Shown here: one piece after another, positions 16,685 through 25,522 of the stretch | How positions within the stretch are numbered: the stretch's first letter is position 1 | Layout of the letters: each line of letters begins with the position of its first letter | Notes under the pieces: generated by a model | Told to the model about the DNA's origin: nothing | What the model saw: only the letters and a program-made list of their open reading frames with translations | Database searches by the model: none | NCBI RefSeq assembly: GCF_020564935.1 | Contig: NZ_JAJCXB010000020.1 | Span: 1-64,000 of the forward strand | DNA: 64,000 bases | DNA from: Streptomyces pinistramenti | Lineage (GTDB): Bacteria > Actinomycetota > Actinomycetes > Streptomycetales > Streptomycetaceae | Direction of reading: 5' to 3' | Made by a program: the position numbers and the translations under genes

Positions 16685-18793
16685 GTGAAACCGCTCGGCC
16701 CCGGAGACCCGCTCCGCCTCGGCCCGTACCGCGTGGTCGGGGTGCTCGGCGAGGGCGGCATGGGCAAGGTGTACTTCGGGCGGGATGCGGCGGGGCGGGC
16801 GGCGGCGGTGAAGGTGCTGCTGCCGGAGCTGGCGCACGACGGGCACCTGGTGGACCGTTTCGTGCGGGAAGCGCAGACGGCGCGGGTGGTGACCGGCGAG
16901 GGCGTGGCCCGGGTGCTCGGTGCGGAGCTGGAGTCGGGGCGGCCGTGGATCGCGTCGGAGTTCCTGGCCGGGCCGACGCTGGACGACGCGGTGCAGCGGC
17001 ACGGGCCACTGGGTGACGGGCTGCTGCGGGAGACGGCCCGGTCTCTGGCCCTGACGCTCGCGGACATCCATGCCACCGGGCTGATCCACCGTGACCTCAA
17101 GCCGTCCAACGTCGTGCTGACCCTGCGCGGGCCGCGCATCATCGACTTCGGCATCGCCCGGCCCGAGCACGGTCTGACGCTCACCAGGACCGGTCAGATC
17201 CCGGTCACGCCGGGGTACGGGGCGCCGGAGCAGGTGCTGGGGCAGCGCGTCGGACCGGCGGCGGACGTCTTCTCGCTCGGCGCGGTCCTGGCCTTCGCCG
17301 CGGGCGGACGGCCGGCGTATGCGGGTGCGGAGGTCGCGTCGGTGCTCTACGAGGTGGTGCACGGCGCTCCCGATCTGGCGCTGGTGCCGGGTGCGTTGCG
17401 GTATCTGGTCGAGCCGTGTTTCGCGAAGGAGCCGGGCGCGCGTCCGCTGCCGGGGCAGGTGGCCGAGGCCGCGAGGGCGGCGCACCGTGCCGAACGCCTG
17501 TGGAAATCGGGGACGTTGGCCGATGAGATCCGCGAGCGGGAGGCCACGGCCCGGCGCCTGGTCGGGCAGGCGGGGCGGGTCGGCGCCCCGCCGCGCCGGG
17601 TGCCGGACACGGCGGCGGACGGCGCCCGTCCTTCGCGGCGGGGCCTGTTGCGGGCACTGGCGGGCGGCGGCGCGCTGGTGGCGGCGGGTGCGGGCGGCGC
17701 GGTGTGGTGGCTGGCGGACGGCGGAGGGTCGTCCGTGCTGTCCGATCCGTTCGACGTGCCGCCGGCCGCCCGCGTACGGCCGGCGGAGCTGGGCAGCGAC
17801 ACCGGGACGCCGGAGCCTTTGTGGGGGCCGCTCCAGGGCGCGGCCGACGCCGGGTCACCGCCGCCGCTGCCCGTACGGGACGTGGTGGTGTTCGCGGCGG
17901 CCGGCGGGGGCATCGCCGCGTACCGGGTCAGCAACGGCAGGGAGCGCTGGCGGGCCGAGGACGCGCACGCCGACGCGGGCTACCTCTCGATCGCCGGCCG
18001 GCTGGTGGCCACCGCGGACGCGGACGGGGTGCTGCGCACCTACGTCGCCTCGACGGGCGCGGCGCGGTGGACCGCCGATGTGGGGGCGAGCGCGCTGCTG
18101 GCCGCCGACGCCGGCCATGTCTACCTGCTGACGTCCGATGGCGACCTGCGGTGCGTGGCGACCGCCGATGCCCGGGTGCGGTGGACCCGCCAGCCTCCGC
18201 TGGCGCTGACCGGCAGGCGTCCGGCGGCGGCGCTCGGTGCCGGTGTGCTGGTGGTGTGCGGTGACAGCGGCGATGTGGTCGCGGTGCGCACGGGTGACGG
18301 GGCGAAGGCGTGGGTGCGCAAGGGCCAGGCCGCGGCCGCGCTGCCGCCGGCCATCGACGGCGGGACGGTCTTCCTCGGCGGCCACACCCTCGCGGCGGTC
18401 CGCGCGGGCGACGGCAAGGAGCTGTGGAGCCAGGGTCCGATGCAGCCCGTGCGGCAGGGGGTGTACGGCTTCGGGCCGCCCGCCGTCTCGGGCGGGGTGG
18501 TGTTCGTCCTGGACGGCGATGCGGTGCGCTCCCTGCGTCCGAACGGCGACCAGGCGGCCGACCCTGCGATGGTCGCCGGGGTGACTCCGCCCTGGCAGCC
18601 GCCGGTCGTGCAGGCGGGCAGCGTGTGGGTGGTGGAGAGCCGCGACACGGGAGTGAGCGGGCTGCCGCGCGCCGGACGGGGCATGGCGCAGACATATCCG
18701 CTGACGGGTGGTCAGGGCCGTACGGCCGCGGGTGAGGGGAACCGGCTGTTCGTCCTCAACGCGGGGACGCTGCTGGCGCTTCCGGTGTTCTGA
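16685..18793 (+). CDS. Second membrane Ser/Thr kinase with PQQ-like beta-propeller sensor
   Basis: 702 residues, paralogous to the preceding kinase. Glycine loop GEGGMG at 22-27, Lys43 in AAVKVL, HRDLKPSN at 135-142, DFG at 154-156 and the activation segment TPGYGAPEQ are intact. A basic linker and one membrane helix (about 315-345) are followed by a PQQ-like repeat domain (for example GGIAAYRVSNGRERW, VVAVRTGDGAKAW). The GTG at 16685 has a GGAAAGGA site. It lies 48 nt after the previous stop and is likely in one operon with it. The ligand of the propeller is unknown. Confidence 0.88.
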   Translation: MKPLGPGDPLRLGPYRVVGVLGEGGMGKVYFGRDAAGRAAAVKVLLPELAHDGHLVDRFVREAQTARVVTGEGVARVLGAELESGRPWIASEFLAGPTLDDAVQRHGPLGDGLLRETARSLALTLADIHATGLIHRDLKPSNVVLTLRGPRIIDFGIARPEHGLTLTRTGQIPVTPGYGAPEQVLGQRVGPAADVFSLGAVLAFAAGGRPAYAGAEVASVLYEVVHGAPDLALVPGALRYLVEPCFAKEPGARPLPGQVAEAARAAHRAERLWKSGTLADEIREREATARRLVGQAGRVGAPPRRVPDTAADGARPSRRGLLRALAGGGALVAAGAGGAVWWLADGGGSSVLSDPFDVPPAARVRPAELGSDTGTPEPLWGPLQGAADAGSPPPLPVRDVVVFAAAGGGIAAYRVSNGRERWRAEDAHADAGYLSIAGRLVATADADGVLRTYVASTGAARWTADVGASALLAADAGHVYLLTSDGDLRCVATADARVRWTRQPPLALTGRRPAAALGAGVLVVCGDSGDVVAVRTGDGAKAWVRKGQAAAALPPAIDGGTVFLGGHTLAAVRAGDGKELWSQGPMQPVRQGVYGFGPPAVSGGVVFVLDGDAVRSLRPNGDQAADPAMVAGVTPPWQPPVVQAGSVWVVESRDTGVSGLPRAGRGMAQTYPLTGGQGRTAAGEGNRLFVLNAGTLLALPVF

Positions 18794-18833
18794 CGGTGCG
18801 GGCGGCGGGCGCGGCAGCGAGCGCGCGCCACGG

Positions 18834-18986
18834 TCACCGGGGCCGGTCCGGGGCGGGATCCTCGTCGAGGAACGGGCGGATGGCGCCCAGTACGGCACCG
18901 ACGCACACGTCGCGCAGTTCGGCGCGGGTGCCCGGGAGAAGGCGCCATGGGCGCAGGCCCAGGGCGGCCACCGACCCTGCATCACC
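18834..18986 (-). pseudogene. Possible C-terminal fragment of a TetR-type regulator
   Basis: A minus-strand frame of about 50 codons encodes LLPGTRAELRDVCVGAVLGA then IRPFLDED before a stop. It resembles the helical C-terminal end of TetR-type regulators, but I see no start or HTH upstream. The match is weak and the rest of the 226-bp gap has no gene. Confidence 0.28.
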
Positions 18987-19019
18987 GCACAGCCGGCATC
19001 GGACCGGCGGTGGCCGGAG

Positions 19020-20009
19020 TCAGAGGGAGGCCGCCACCCCGGCACCCGCACCCCTCGTGGAGCCCCGCTCCGTCCCGCCCGCCGGGAAGGTGCGCCGGTA
19101 CGCGAGCGGCGAGACGCCGACCGCCGCCTGGAGGTGCTGCCGCAGGGACGCGGCCGTGGCGAAGCCGACCTCGCCCGCGATCCGGTCGACGGACAGGTCG
19201 CTGCACTCCAGCAGGTGGCGGGCCCGGTCCACGCGCTGCTGGGTCAGCCAGCGGCCCGGACTCATGCCGACCTCGCGCCGGAAGCGGCGGGCGAACGTGC
19301 GGCCGCTCATCTGCGCCCGGCCGGCCAGCTCGGTCAGCGTGAGGGGCAGGTGGAGGTGGGCGAGCGCCCAGTTACGCGCCGGCGCGGTGCTCTCGGACGA
19401 CGGGGACGGGACCGGGCGCTCGATGTACTGGGCCTGGCCACCGTCGCGCCAGGCGGGGACGACGCAGGCGCGGGCCACCTGGTTGGCGACCTTGCTGCCG
19501 TGGTCCTTGCGCACGAGGTGCAGGCACAGGTCCACGCCGGAGGCGGCGCCCGCCGAGGTCAGCACGTCGCCGTCGTCCACGAACAGCACGCCCGGGTCGA
19601 TCCGCACGCGCGGGAAGCGGCGCCCGAACTCCTCCGCCATGTGCCAGTGCGTGGTCGCCGGGCGGCCGTCGAGCAGGCCGGCGGAGGCCAGTACGTAGGA
19701 GCCGGTGCAGATGGAGACGAGGCGGGTGCCGGGGCGGATCAGAGCGAGGGCCTCGGGGGCCTCGTCGGTGACCTCGGACGGCGGGATCACCACCGTGTCG
19801 GCCGTGGCGAGCACTTCCGGGCCGTGCTCCGTGGTGACGGTGAAGTCGGCGACGGTCCGCACGGGCCGGCCGTCCGCGCTGCACGTCAGCACCTCGTACA
19901 GGCCGCCCGCTGAGCCGAATATCCGGGCGGGAATGCCGAGTTCGAAGGGGTAGACGCCGTCGAGGGCGAGGACGACGACGCGGTGCGGGGCGGGCACGGA
20001 AACGGACAT
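19020..20009 (-). CDS. GlxA-family regulator (DJ-1/PfpI domain plus AraC HTH)
   Basis: 329 residues. The N-terminal DJ-1/PfpI-like domain (about 8-175; VVVLALDGVYPFELGIPARI, then VSICTGSYVLASAGLLDGR) carries the nucleophile-elbow cysteine in ICTGS, and the C-terminal AraC domain (about 215-310) has two HTHs (TFARRFRREVGMSPGRW, and IAGEVGFATAASLRQHL). GlxA-type regulators sense small metabolites. ATG 20009 starts the protein. It is divergent from an NADPH-dependent oxidoreductase, with an inverted repeat between them, so it is the likely regulator of that gene. Confidence 0.87.
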   Translation of the reverse strand: MSVSVPAPHRVVVLALDGVYPFELGIPARIFGSAGGLYEVLTCSADGRPVRTVADFTVTTEHGPEVLATADTVVIPPSEVTDEAPEALALIRPGTRLVSICTGSYVLASAGLLDGRPATTHWHMAEEFGRRFPRVRIDPGVLFVDDGDVLTSAGAASGVDLCLHLVRKDHGSKVANQVARACVVPAWRDGGQAQYIERPVPSPSSESTAPARNWALAHLHLPLTLTELAGRAQMSGRTFARRFRREVGMSPGRWLTQQRVDRARHLLECSDLSVDRIAGEVGFATAASLRQHLQAAVGVSPLAYRRTFPAGGTERGSTRGAGAGVAASL

Positions 20010-20028
20010 GGCACGATCTTATCGAAGG

Positions 20029-20044
20029 ATGGCAATCATGCCAT
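20029..20044. promoter_or_regulatory. Probable GlxA-family operator
   Basis: ATGGCA-ATCA-TGCCAT is a perfect inverted repeat with 6-bp arms between the two divergent starts (20009 and 20079). A further ATGGC half-site overlaps the regulator start at 20008. Confidence 0.6.
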
Positions 20045-20078
20045 TTTCCCGGGCCGTACAAGAGGGCACGGTGGAAGC

Positions 20079-21020
20079 ATGAGCGAAACGATGCGAGTGA
20101 TCAGCCAGGACACCTACGGCGGCCCCGAGGTCCTGAAGGAGACCGAGCGGGAGCGGCCCGTACCGGGGATCGGCCAGGTCCTGGTGCGGGTGCGTGCTGC
20201 CGGTCTCAACCCGACCGACTGGAAGAACCGGAACCGGCGGACCACTGTGACCCGCCCGCTGCCCCTGGTACTGGGCTGGGACGTCTCCGGCGTGGTCGAG
20301 CAGGTGGGATTCGGCGTGACCCTGCACAAGCCCGGCGACGAGGTGTTCGGGATGCTGCCGTACCCGGACGGGGTCGGCGCCTTCGCTGAGTACGTACTCG
20401 TGCCCGCGCGGGCGCTGGTCCGCAAGCCGGAGAACCTGGACCACGTGCAGGCCGGCGCCCTGCCGCTGGCCGCGCTCACCGCGTGGCAGGCGCTGGTGGA
20501 CGTCGCCCACGTAGGCGAGGGACAGCGGGTGCTGATCCACGCGGCGGCGGGCGGCGTCGGACACCTGGCGGTGCAGATCGCCAAGGCGCGCGGCGCGTAC
20601 GTGATCGGTACCGCGAGCGAGGGCAAGCACGCGTTCGTGCGCGGGCTCGGCGCGGACGAGATGGTCGACTACCGCGCGGTGGACTTCGCCGAGACCGTGC
20701 GCGACGTGGACGTCGTCCTGGACCCCATCGGCGGCGACTACGGACCGCGTTCGCTGCGCACGCTGCGCTCCGGCGGCACGTATGTGACGCTCGTGTTCAG
20801 CGACGTCGAACTGGTCGCCGAGGCGGAACGGCGCGGCGTCAGGGCGGCGGCCATGGTCGTCGAGCACGACCAGCAGGGCATGCGGGCCATCGCGGAACTC
20901 GCCGCGACGGGGCGCCTTCACGCGGAGATCGCCGGGACGTTCCCGCTGGCCGACGCGGCCAAGGCCCACGAACAGGGCGAGACCGGACGCACCGCGGGGA
21001 AGATCGTCCTCACGGTGTGA
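20079..21020 (+). CDS. NADP-dependent quinone oxidoreductase-like enzyme
   Basis: 313 residues, zinc-independent MDR family. The N-terminal GroES-like region includes RAAGLNPTDWKNRN and LGWDVSGVV; the Rossmann loop is HAAAGGVGHLAVQIAKARGA; the C-terminus ends GKIVLTV. It would reduce quinones or enones with NADPH in the cytoplasm. ATG 20079 has GGAAG upstream. It is divergent from the GlxA-type regulator. A 244-bp region after it (21021-21264) carries no supported gene. Confidence 0.85.
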   Translation: MSETMRVISQDTYGGPEVLKETERERPVPGIGQVLVRVRAAGLNPTDWKNRNRRTTVTRPLPLVLGWDVSGVVEQVGFGVTLHKPGDEVFGMLPYPDGVGAFAEYVLVPARALVRKPENLDHVQAGALPLAALTAWQALVDVAHVGEGQRVLIHAAAGGVGHLAVQIAKARGAYVIGTASEGKHAFVRGLGADEMVDYRAVDFAETVRDVDVVLDPIGGDYGPRSLRTLRSGGTYVTLVFSDVELVAEAERRGVRAAAMVVEHDQQGMRAIAELAATGRLHAEIAGTFPLADAAKAHEQGETGRTAGKIVLTV

Positions 21021-21264
21021 GACCGCCCGCCACCGGACGGGCAGCAGGAAGCAGGACGTACGGGAGCGCGGCCGTGCCCAACACGGCCTGTGGCACGGGG
21101 TGTTCGACAGCGGCGGTCCGGGATCCGGGCCGCCGCGCCGGGCTGATGGCCGAGGGCAGGCGCGGCGGGACGGGTGCGGTCCGGCCGGTCCGTGATCACC
21201 TCGCGGCCCGTCCGGACGGGCCGCTCGTCGGCAGGACGACGGTGCCCCAAGGTCTGATACTGGT

Positions 21265-22000
21265 GTGGTGAGTCTTTCGCACACCAAGCCCCACCTGCGG
21301 TGTTTGCGCTGGTCCGCGGACGGGAGCGCGCGCCGTGAGCGGTTTCGTGCCGGTGAGGCGCTGATCGGTCCGGCGAGGTGGGCGGCACGGCCCCGCCGGC
21401 CGGACGACGTGGAACTGCTGCCGCTCGGCATCGGCCCGGTGTGGCTGGAGAAGCTGGCGGCGGAGGGCGGGGCCACGGGCCGGGCGGGGCTCGCGCCGCG
21501 GTTCCCTTCCGCCGATCCGTTGCCGGTGATGCTGCGGGAGCGGCTGGTGGCCGAGTACGCCGGTCCGGGCCCGGCCGATGCGTTGTCTGCGCAGTCGCTG
21601 GTGCAGGCGGCCGCCGCGGTGATCTTGCGCGTGGCCAACGAGGGCGGCGCCGTACCGGTCCGGGAGGGCGGGCTGCCGCCCTGTCGCCTTGCCGAGGTCG
21701 TGGACTTCATCCACGCGCACCTCTCCCAGCGGGTCACACCGGCGGATCTCGCCGCCGTCGCCGGGATCGGCGAGTCCCACTTCACCCGGGTGTTCAAGGT
21801 GTCGACCGGGCAGTCCCCGCACCGGTACGTGACACAGCGGCGGGTGGAGCATGCACGGCGTGAACCGGTGCGGACCCGCAGGGCCGATCGCGGACATCGC
21901 GGCGTAGGCCGGGTTCGCCGACCAGAGCCATCCGACGGGAATGCTGCGGCGCTACGAGGGGGCCACGCCGCAGGCCCTGCGCGACGGCGGCGGGTACTGA
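21265..22000 (+). pseudogene. AraC-family regulator inactivated by a frameshift and a stop
   Basis: The first ~200 codons read as a cupin-plus-HTH AraC regulator (RFRAGEALIGPARWAA; later LAAVAGIGESHFTRVFKVST, then GQSPHRYVTQRRVEHARR). Near 21877 the frame changes: the second HTH continues in the next frame as GPIADIAA, an in-frame TAG at 21905, AGFADQSHPTGMLRRYEGAT and QALRDGGGY to a TGA at 21998. A glutamine codon probably became TAG. Two independent lesions make inactivation likely. The start may be leaderless (GTG 21265 or 21268). Confidence 0.75.
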
Positions 22001-22154
22001 CGGCCCGCCGGAAGCCGTGAGCGGTGTGTTCCCTCGGTGATCGGATCGTTCAAGATCGCCACTCGGTACTGGGGGGAAGCTGCTGGGCAGGGCGCGGCGT
22101 CCGGTGTCAGCCGGAGTCGTGCCGGCCCGGCCCGGTACTACGCAGGAGGCAGTC

Positions 22155-22919
22155 ATGGCCAGCACCCCGGACAAGACGCTCAACGGCAAGGTCGCCTTCG
22201 TCGGCGGCGCGTCCCGCAACCTCGGCGGGCTCATCAGCACCACCCTGGGCGCGGAGGGCGCCTTGGTCGCGGTGCACTACAACAGCGACTCCTCACGGGC
22301 CAAGGCCGAGGACGTCGCCGCGCAGATCAACGCGGGACCTGGCGAGGCGTTCGCGCTTCAGGGCGACCTGACGCAGGTCTCCGAGGTGGAGCGGGTCTTC
22401 AACGAGACCGTCAACCGGTTCGGCAAACTCGACTACAGCATCAACACCGCCGGCATGGTGCTGAAGAAGCCGCTCACCGAGATCACCGAAGAGGAGTACG
22501 ACCGCATGTTCGCGGTCAACTCCAAGGCCGCGTTCTTCGTCATGCGCGAGGCCGCCCGCCGGATCGAGGACGGCGGAAAGATCATCAACGTCGTCACCTC
22601 GCTGCTCGCCGCCTACACCGGCCTGTACTCCACGTACGCGGGCAGCAAGGCGCCGGTCGAGCACTTCACCCGGGCCCTGTCCAAGGAGTTGTACGGCCGC
22701 AACATCTCGGTCAACACCATCGCCCCGGGCCCGATGGACACCTCGTTCTTCTACCCCGCCGAGGACGACGGCGCCGTCGCCTTCCACAAGTCATCGGCGA
22801 TGAACGGCGAACTCACCAAGATCGAGGACATCGTGCCCTGGGTCCGCTTCCTCCTCACCGACGGCTGGTGGGCCAACGGCCAGACGCTGCTCCTCAACGG
22901 CGGCTACACCACCCGCTGA
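22155..22919 (+). CDS. Short-chain dehydrogenase/reductase
   Basis: 254 residues, classical SDR. The cofactor loop is GGASRNLGG, and the active site YAGSK (with the preceding Ser in NVVTSLL) fits NAD(P)H-dependent oxidation or reduction of an alcohol/carbonyl. The C-terminus ends with WWANGQTLLLNGGYTTR, the conserved lid. ATG 22155 has GGAGG 6 nt upstream. The neighbouring AraC gene that would have controlled it is dead. The substrate is unknown. Confidence 0.85.
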   Translation: MASTPDKTLNGKVAFVGGASRNLGGLISTTLGAEGALVAVHYNSDSSRAKAEDVAAQINAGPGEAFALQGDLTQVSEVERVFNETVNRFGKLDYSINTAGMVLKKPLTEITEEEYDRMFAVNSKAAFFVMREAARRIEDGGKIINVVTSLLAAYTGLYSTYAGSKAPVEHFTRALSKELYGRNISVNTIAPGPMDTSFFYPAEDDGAVAFHKSSAMNGELTKIEDIVPWVRFLLTDGWWANGQTLLLNGGYTTR

Positions 22920-23025
22920 CCCGCACCGTCCCGCGGGCCGCCCGGCCGACGGCGGCCCGCGGAACGCCACTCCCCCGGCGTCCCGTGTACCCGCTCACTG
23001 CGTCCCGCTCCCCGTGGAGGCCGTA

Positions 23026-23154
23026 ATGACCACCCAGCTCACCGACCCCGCCGTGGCCACCTTCGTCGCCGCCGTCAACGCCGGCGACAAGAACGCCTTC
23101 CGCGACGCCCTCACCGACGACGACGCCATGTCCGACGACGGCACCGGGCCGTGA
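23026..23154 (+). pseudogene. Truncated NTF2/SnoaL-like gene
   Basis: ATG 23026 has a GTGGAGG site, and 42 codons follow (TTQLTDPAVATFVAAVNAGD, then FRDALTDDDAMSDDG) before a stop at 23152. This is the first helix region of SnoaL/NTF2-like proteins, normally about 120-140 residues. The rest is missing, and 10 bp later the convergent carrier gene ends, so a deletion joined the two. Confidence 0.6.
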
Positions 23155-23164
23155 CCTCCGCCGT

Positions 23165-24436
23165 CTACCAACCAGGCGCGACAAGAACCCCCCACGTCAC
23201 AAGAGGCACGACGGCCACCAAGCTGAAGCCCCACACCATCAGGCGGCGGAAGACCAGGTTTCTTTCGTCGTCGGATGCGTTCGCGGTCACCAGGGCGCCG
23301 CTGGTCGAGAAGGGGGAGGCGTCGACGACCGAGGCGCAGATCGCCAGTGCCGCGACGAGGGGGACCGCGGCGACCTGGCCGCTCAGGAGGAAGGGGACGG
23401 CCAGCGGGATCAGGGCGCCGAGGATGCCGGTGGTGGAGGCGAAGGCGGCGACGATGGCGCCGATGAAGCAGATGAGCAGCGCGGCCGGCAGCGGGGCGTG
23501 GATGGAGGCCACTCTGTCGCCGAGGTAGTCGATGGTGCCGATGCGTTCCATCAGGTTGACGTAGGTGACGATGCCGCAGACGAGCAGGACGGTGCTCCAG
23601 GCGCACATCTCGGCGGCGTTCTTGGCGTATTGGGGTGAGACGAGGGACAGCACCACGGCCACGCTGAGCGCCATCAGGCCGACGTCGAGGTCGAAGAAGA
23701 GCGCGCCGCAGACGAGTGCGAGCAGGCCGATGAGAGTGAGGGCGCGGTTCGCGTCGAGTTTCGGGGGCACTTCCGTGGCGGCGGCCTGGGTACCGCCTGC
23801 ATCAGCCGGTGCCGGGACCTCGCCCCTGCGTCCCAGTAACTGCCGCCCGCCGAACAGGGCGAAGGCCGCGAGGTTCAGGAGGATGTTGAAGATGAGGGAG
23901 TAGAGGAAAAGAAGTGTGGGGCTGCCGGGAATGTGATTGCGGATGACGATGTCGTTGGTGATGGTGCCGAATACGCCGATGGGGGAAAAGCCTCCCGCGC
24001 TGCCTCCGTTGGCGATGAATATGCCCATGAGGAGCGGACTGATCCCGTACCGCCTGGCGACGCCCATGCCGATCGGGGCGATGATGCCGACGGCTGCGGG
24101 AACGACCGCGCCCACTCCGGCCAGGAGGGCTGTGACCAGGAACATCGCCCAGGGTATGAGCGCGGTTCTGCCTCCCACGGCTCTCATGCATCTGTGGACG
24201 AGCCAGTCCACGGTGCCGTTGTTCCTGGCGATGGCGAACAGAAAGGTCACGCCGACGAGGACGACGAAGAGATCTCCGGGAAATCCCGAGAAGATGCCGT
24301 CGGTCGACTTCCCGGCAATTGCCGTTCCCACCACGAAAGCGGCCACGAGGGCGAGTGCTCCCATGTGGACGGAGAACGCGGTGGCGACGACAAATACCAG
24401 TACCAGCACGATGATGGATATGACGTGATCTGACAC
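23165..24436 (-). CDS. MatC-type dicarboxylate carrier (SLC13/ArsB superfamily)
   Basis: About 423 residues with 10-12 hydrophobic segments. The N-terminal part matches the MatC_N family (VLVGVTFLFAIARNNGTVDW). The glycine-rich loops GGSAGGFSPIGVFGTITN and ASTTGILGALIPL correspond to the two substrate-binding hairpins of ion transporters. It should import a small dicarboxylate such as malonate or a relative. GTG 24436 has GGGGAAG 5 nt upstream; ATG 24466 has none. It lies on the same strand as, and 203 bp after, the IclR gene, next to glyoxylate enzymes. Confidence 0.82.
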   Translation of the reverse strand: MSDHVISIIVLVLVFVVATAFSVHMGALALVAAFVVGTAIAGKSTDGIFSGFPGDLFVVLVGVTFLFAIARNNGTVDWLVHRCMRAVGGRTALIPWAMFLVTALLAGVGAVVPAAVGIIAPIGMGVARRYGISPLLMGIFIANGGSAGGFSPIGVFGTITNDIVIRNHIPGSPTLLFLYSLIFNILLNLAAFALFGGRQLLGRRGEVPAPADAGGTQAAATEVPPKLDANRALTLIGLLALVCGALFFDLDVGLMALSVAVVLSLVSPQYAKNAAEMCAWSTVLLVCGIVTYVNLMERIGTIDYLGDRVASIHAPLPAALLICFIGAIVAAFASTTGILGALIPLAVPFLLSGQVAAVPLVAALAICASVVDASPFSTSGALVTANASDDERNLVFRRLMVWGFSLVAVVPLVTWGVLVAPGW

Positions 24437-24639
24437 GAGGCTTCCCCGCCTACGGTCGATGGTCATGTGCGGAACGGCTGGAGCGGCGGGCCGCGGTGGG
24501 AATCGCCGCCGGCTGGGCAGCAGGGAATGACTGCGCCCGCCTCACCGCCGTACTGCTACGCCCGGCGGGCATCGAACACTTCCGTAATGTGAAGTACGGA
24601 TTTCGCAAGGGGAAGTATTGAGACCGCCGTCACGCGATG

Positions 24640-25428
24640 TCAAGGGGTCTGCCGCGGCGGGGCGTCACGAGAGGGACGGCCGCGTGAACTCCCCAGTGCG
24701 GCGCCGACCTTCGCCGCCGCCTCGCGCACCATCTCGCCGTGGGCCGCGCGGGAATCGCTGGTCACGCGGCTGGTCGGCACATTGACACTGATGCTGGCGA
24801 CCGGCCCTCCCGGGCCGACGACAACGGCCGCGGCGACCGCGGAGACATCCGTGCGCCACTCCCCGTCGTTCGTCGCGTATCCACGCTCCCGGACGGCCGC
24901 CAGTTCGGCGCGCAGCCGACCGAGGTCGGTGATGGTCGTCCCCGTGAACTGCGGGAGTTCTTCGGCGAGATGGCGCTCGATGACGTCGGGGGCGCTCGCG
25001 GCCAGCACGGCCTTGCCGTTCGCCGAGGCGTGCAGCGGGAGGTCCTTGCCCAGCGGCAGGATGATGCGCACCGGCTGCGACGTCTCCAGCCGCTCGATCA
25101 GCACCACCTTGCCGCCTTCCGGCACGGCCAGGTGGACGGTCTCGTCGCTCTGCCGCCGCAGCTCCTCCATCACCGGCACTGCCACGTCGCGCAGGCCCAG
25201 TTCGCCGCTGCCGTGACGGCCCATGAGCAGCGGTTTGGTGGTCAGGATCCAGCGGGTGGCGCCGCCGCCGTCGGCCGGGCGGAGCCAGCCCGCGGTCTGC
25301 AGCGTGAGCAGGGCGCGCTGGACGGTGCTCTTGGGAATCCCCAGGGTGCGGGCAAGTTCGGCCACGCCGACCGGCTGCCGGGCAGCGACCTCGTCCAGTA
25401 CGCGCAGCGCGTTGAGAACGTTCTGCAT
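24640..25428 (-). CDS. IclR-family regulator
   Basis: 262 residues. An N-terminal winged helix (about 1-65; ALRVLDEVAARQPVGVAELA, then GIPKSTVQRALLTL) is followed by the IclR effector domain (about 75-250; DETVHLAVPEGGKVVLIERL, and LHASANGKAVLA). ATG 25428 has a perfect GAAGGAGT site 7 nt upstream; the in-frame extension to 25503 runs through the operator. It is divergent from the aminotransferase/dehydrogenase operon and upstream of the carrier, and probably controls both. IclR proteins of this type often sense glyoxylate or related acids. Confidence 0.87.
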   Translation of the reverse strand: MQNVLNALRVLDEVAARQPVGVAELARTLGIPKSTVQRALLTLQTAGWLRPADGGGATRWILTTKPLLMGRHGSGELGLRDVAVPVMEELRRQSDETVHLAVPEGGKVVLIERLETSQPVRIILPLGKDLPLHASANGKAVLAASAPDVIERHLAEELPQFTGTTITDLGRLRAELAAVRERGYATNDGEWRTDVSAVAAAVVVGPGGPVASISVNVPTSRVTSDSRAAHGEMVREAAAKVGAALGSSRGRPSRDAPPRQTP

Positions 25429-25466
25429 CCATTGACTCCTTCGGCAGGTGCTCCCTATGCTCCGGC

Positions 25467-25503
25467 GTGCCATCGTACGACACAGCGTGCCGTGATACGG
25501 CAC
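25467..25503. promoter_or_regulatory. Two IclR operator copies
   Basis: A perfect 17-bp repeat GTGCCGT-GAT-ACGGCAC (25487-25503) and a degenerate copy GTGCCAT-CGT-ACGACAC (25467-25483) lie 20 bp apart, centre to centre, between the divergent starts at 25428 and 25523. Confidence 0.72.
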
Positions 25504-25522
25504 AGATTAGGGGGTGGCTCGC

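Noticed and set aside
13643..17485. A 1280-codon open frame on the minus strand across the kinase genes
   Set aside because: It is the antisense shadow of GC-rich kinase genes: the translation is arginine/proline-rich with no domain, while the plus strand encodes clear kinases.
13597..18793. Reading the PQQ-like domains as quinoprotein dehydrogenases
   Set aside because: They are fused to kinase domains through a membrane helix and lack the active-site features of PQQ enzymes, so a sensor propeller is the better call.
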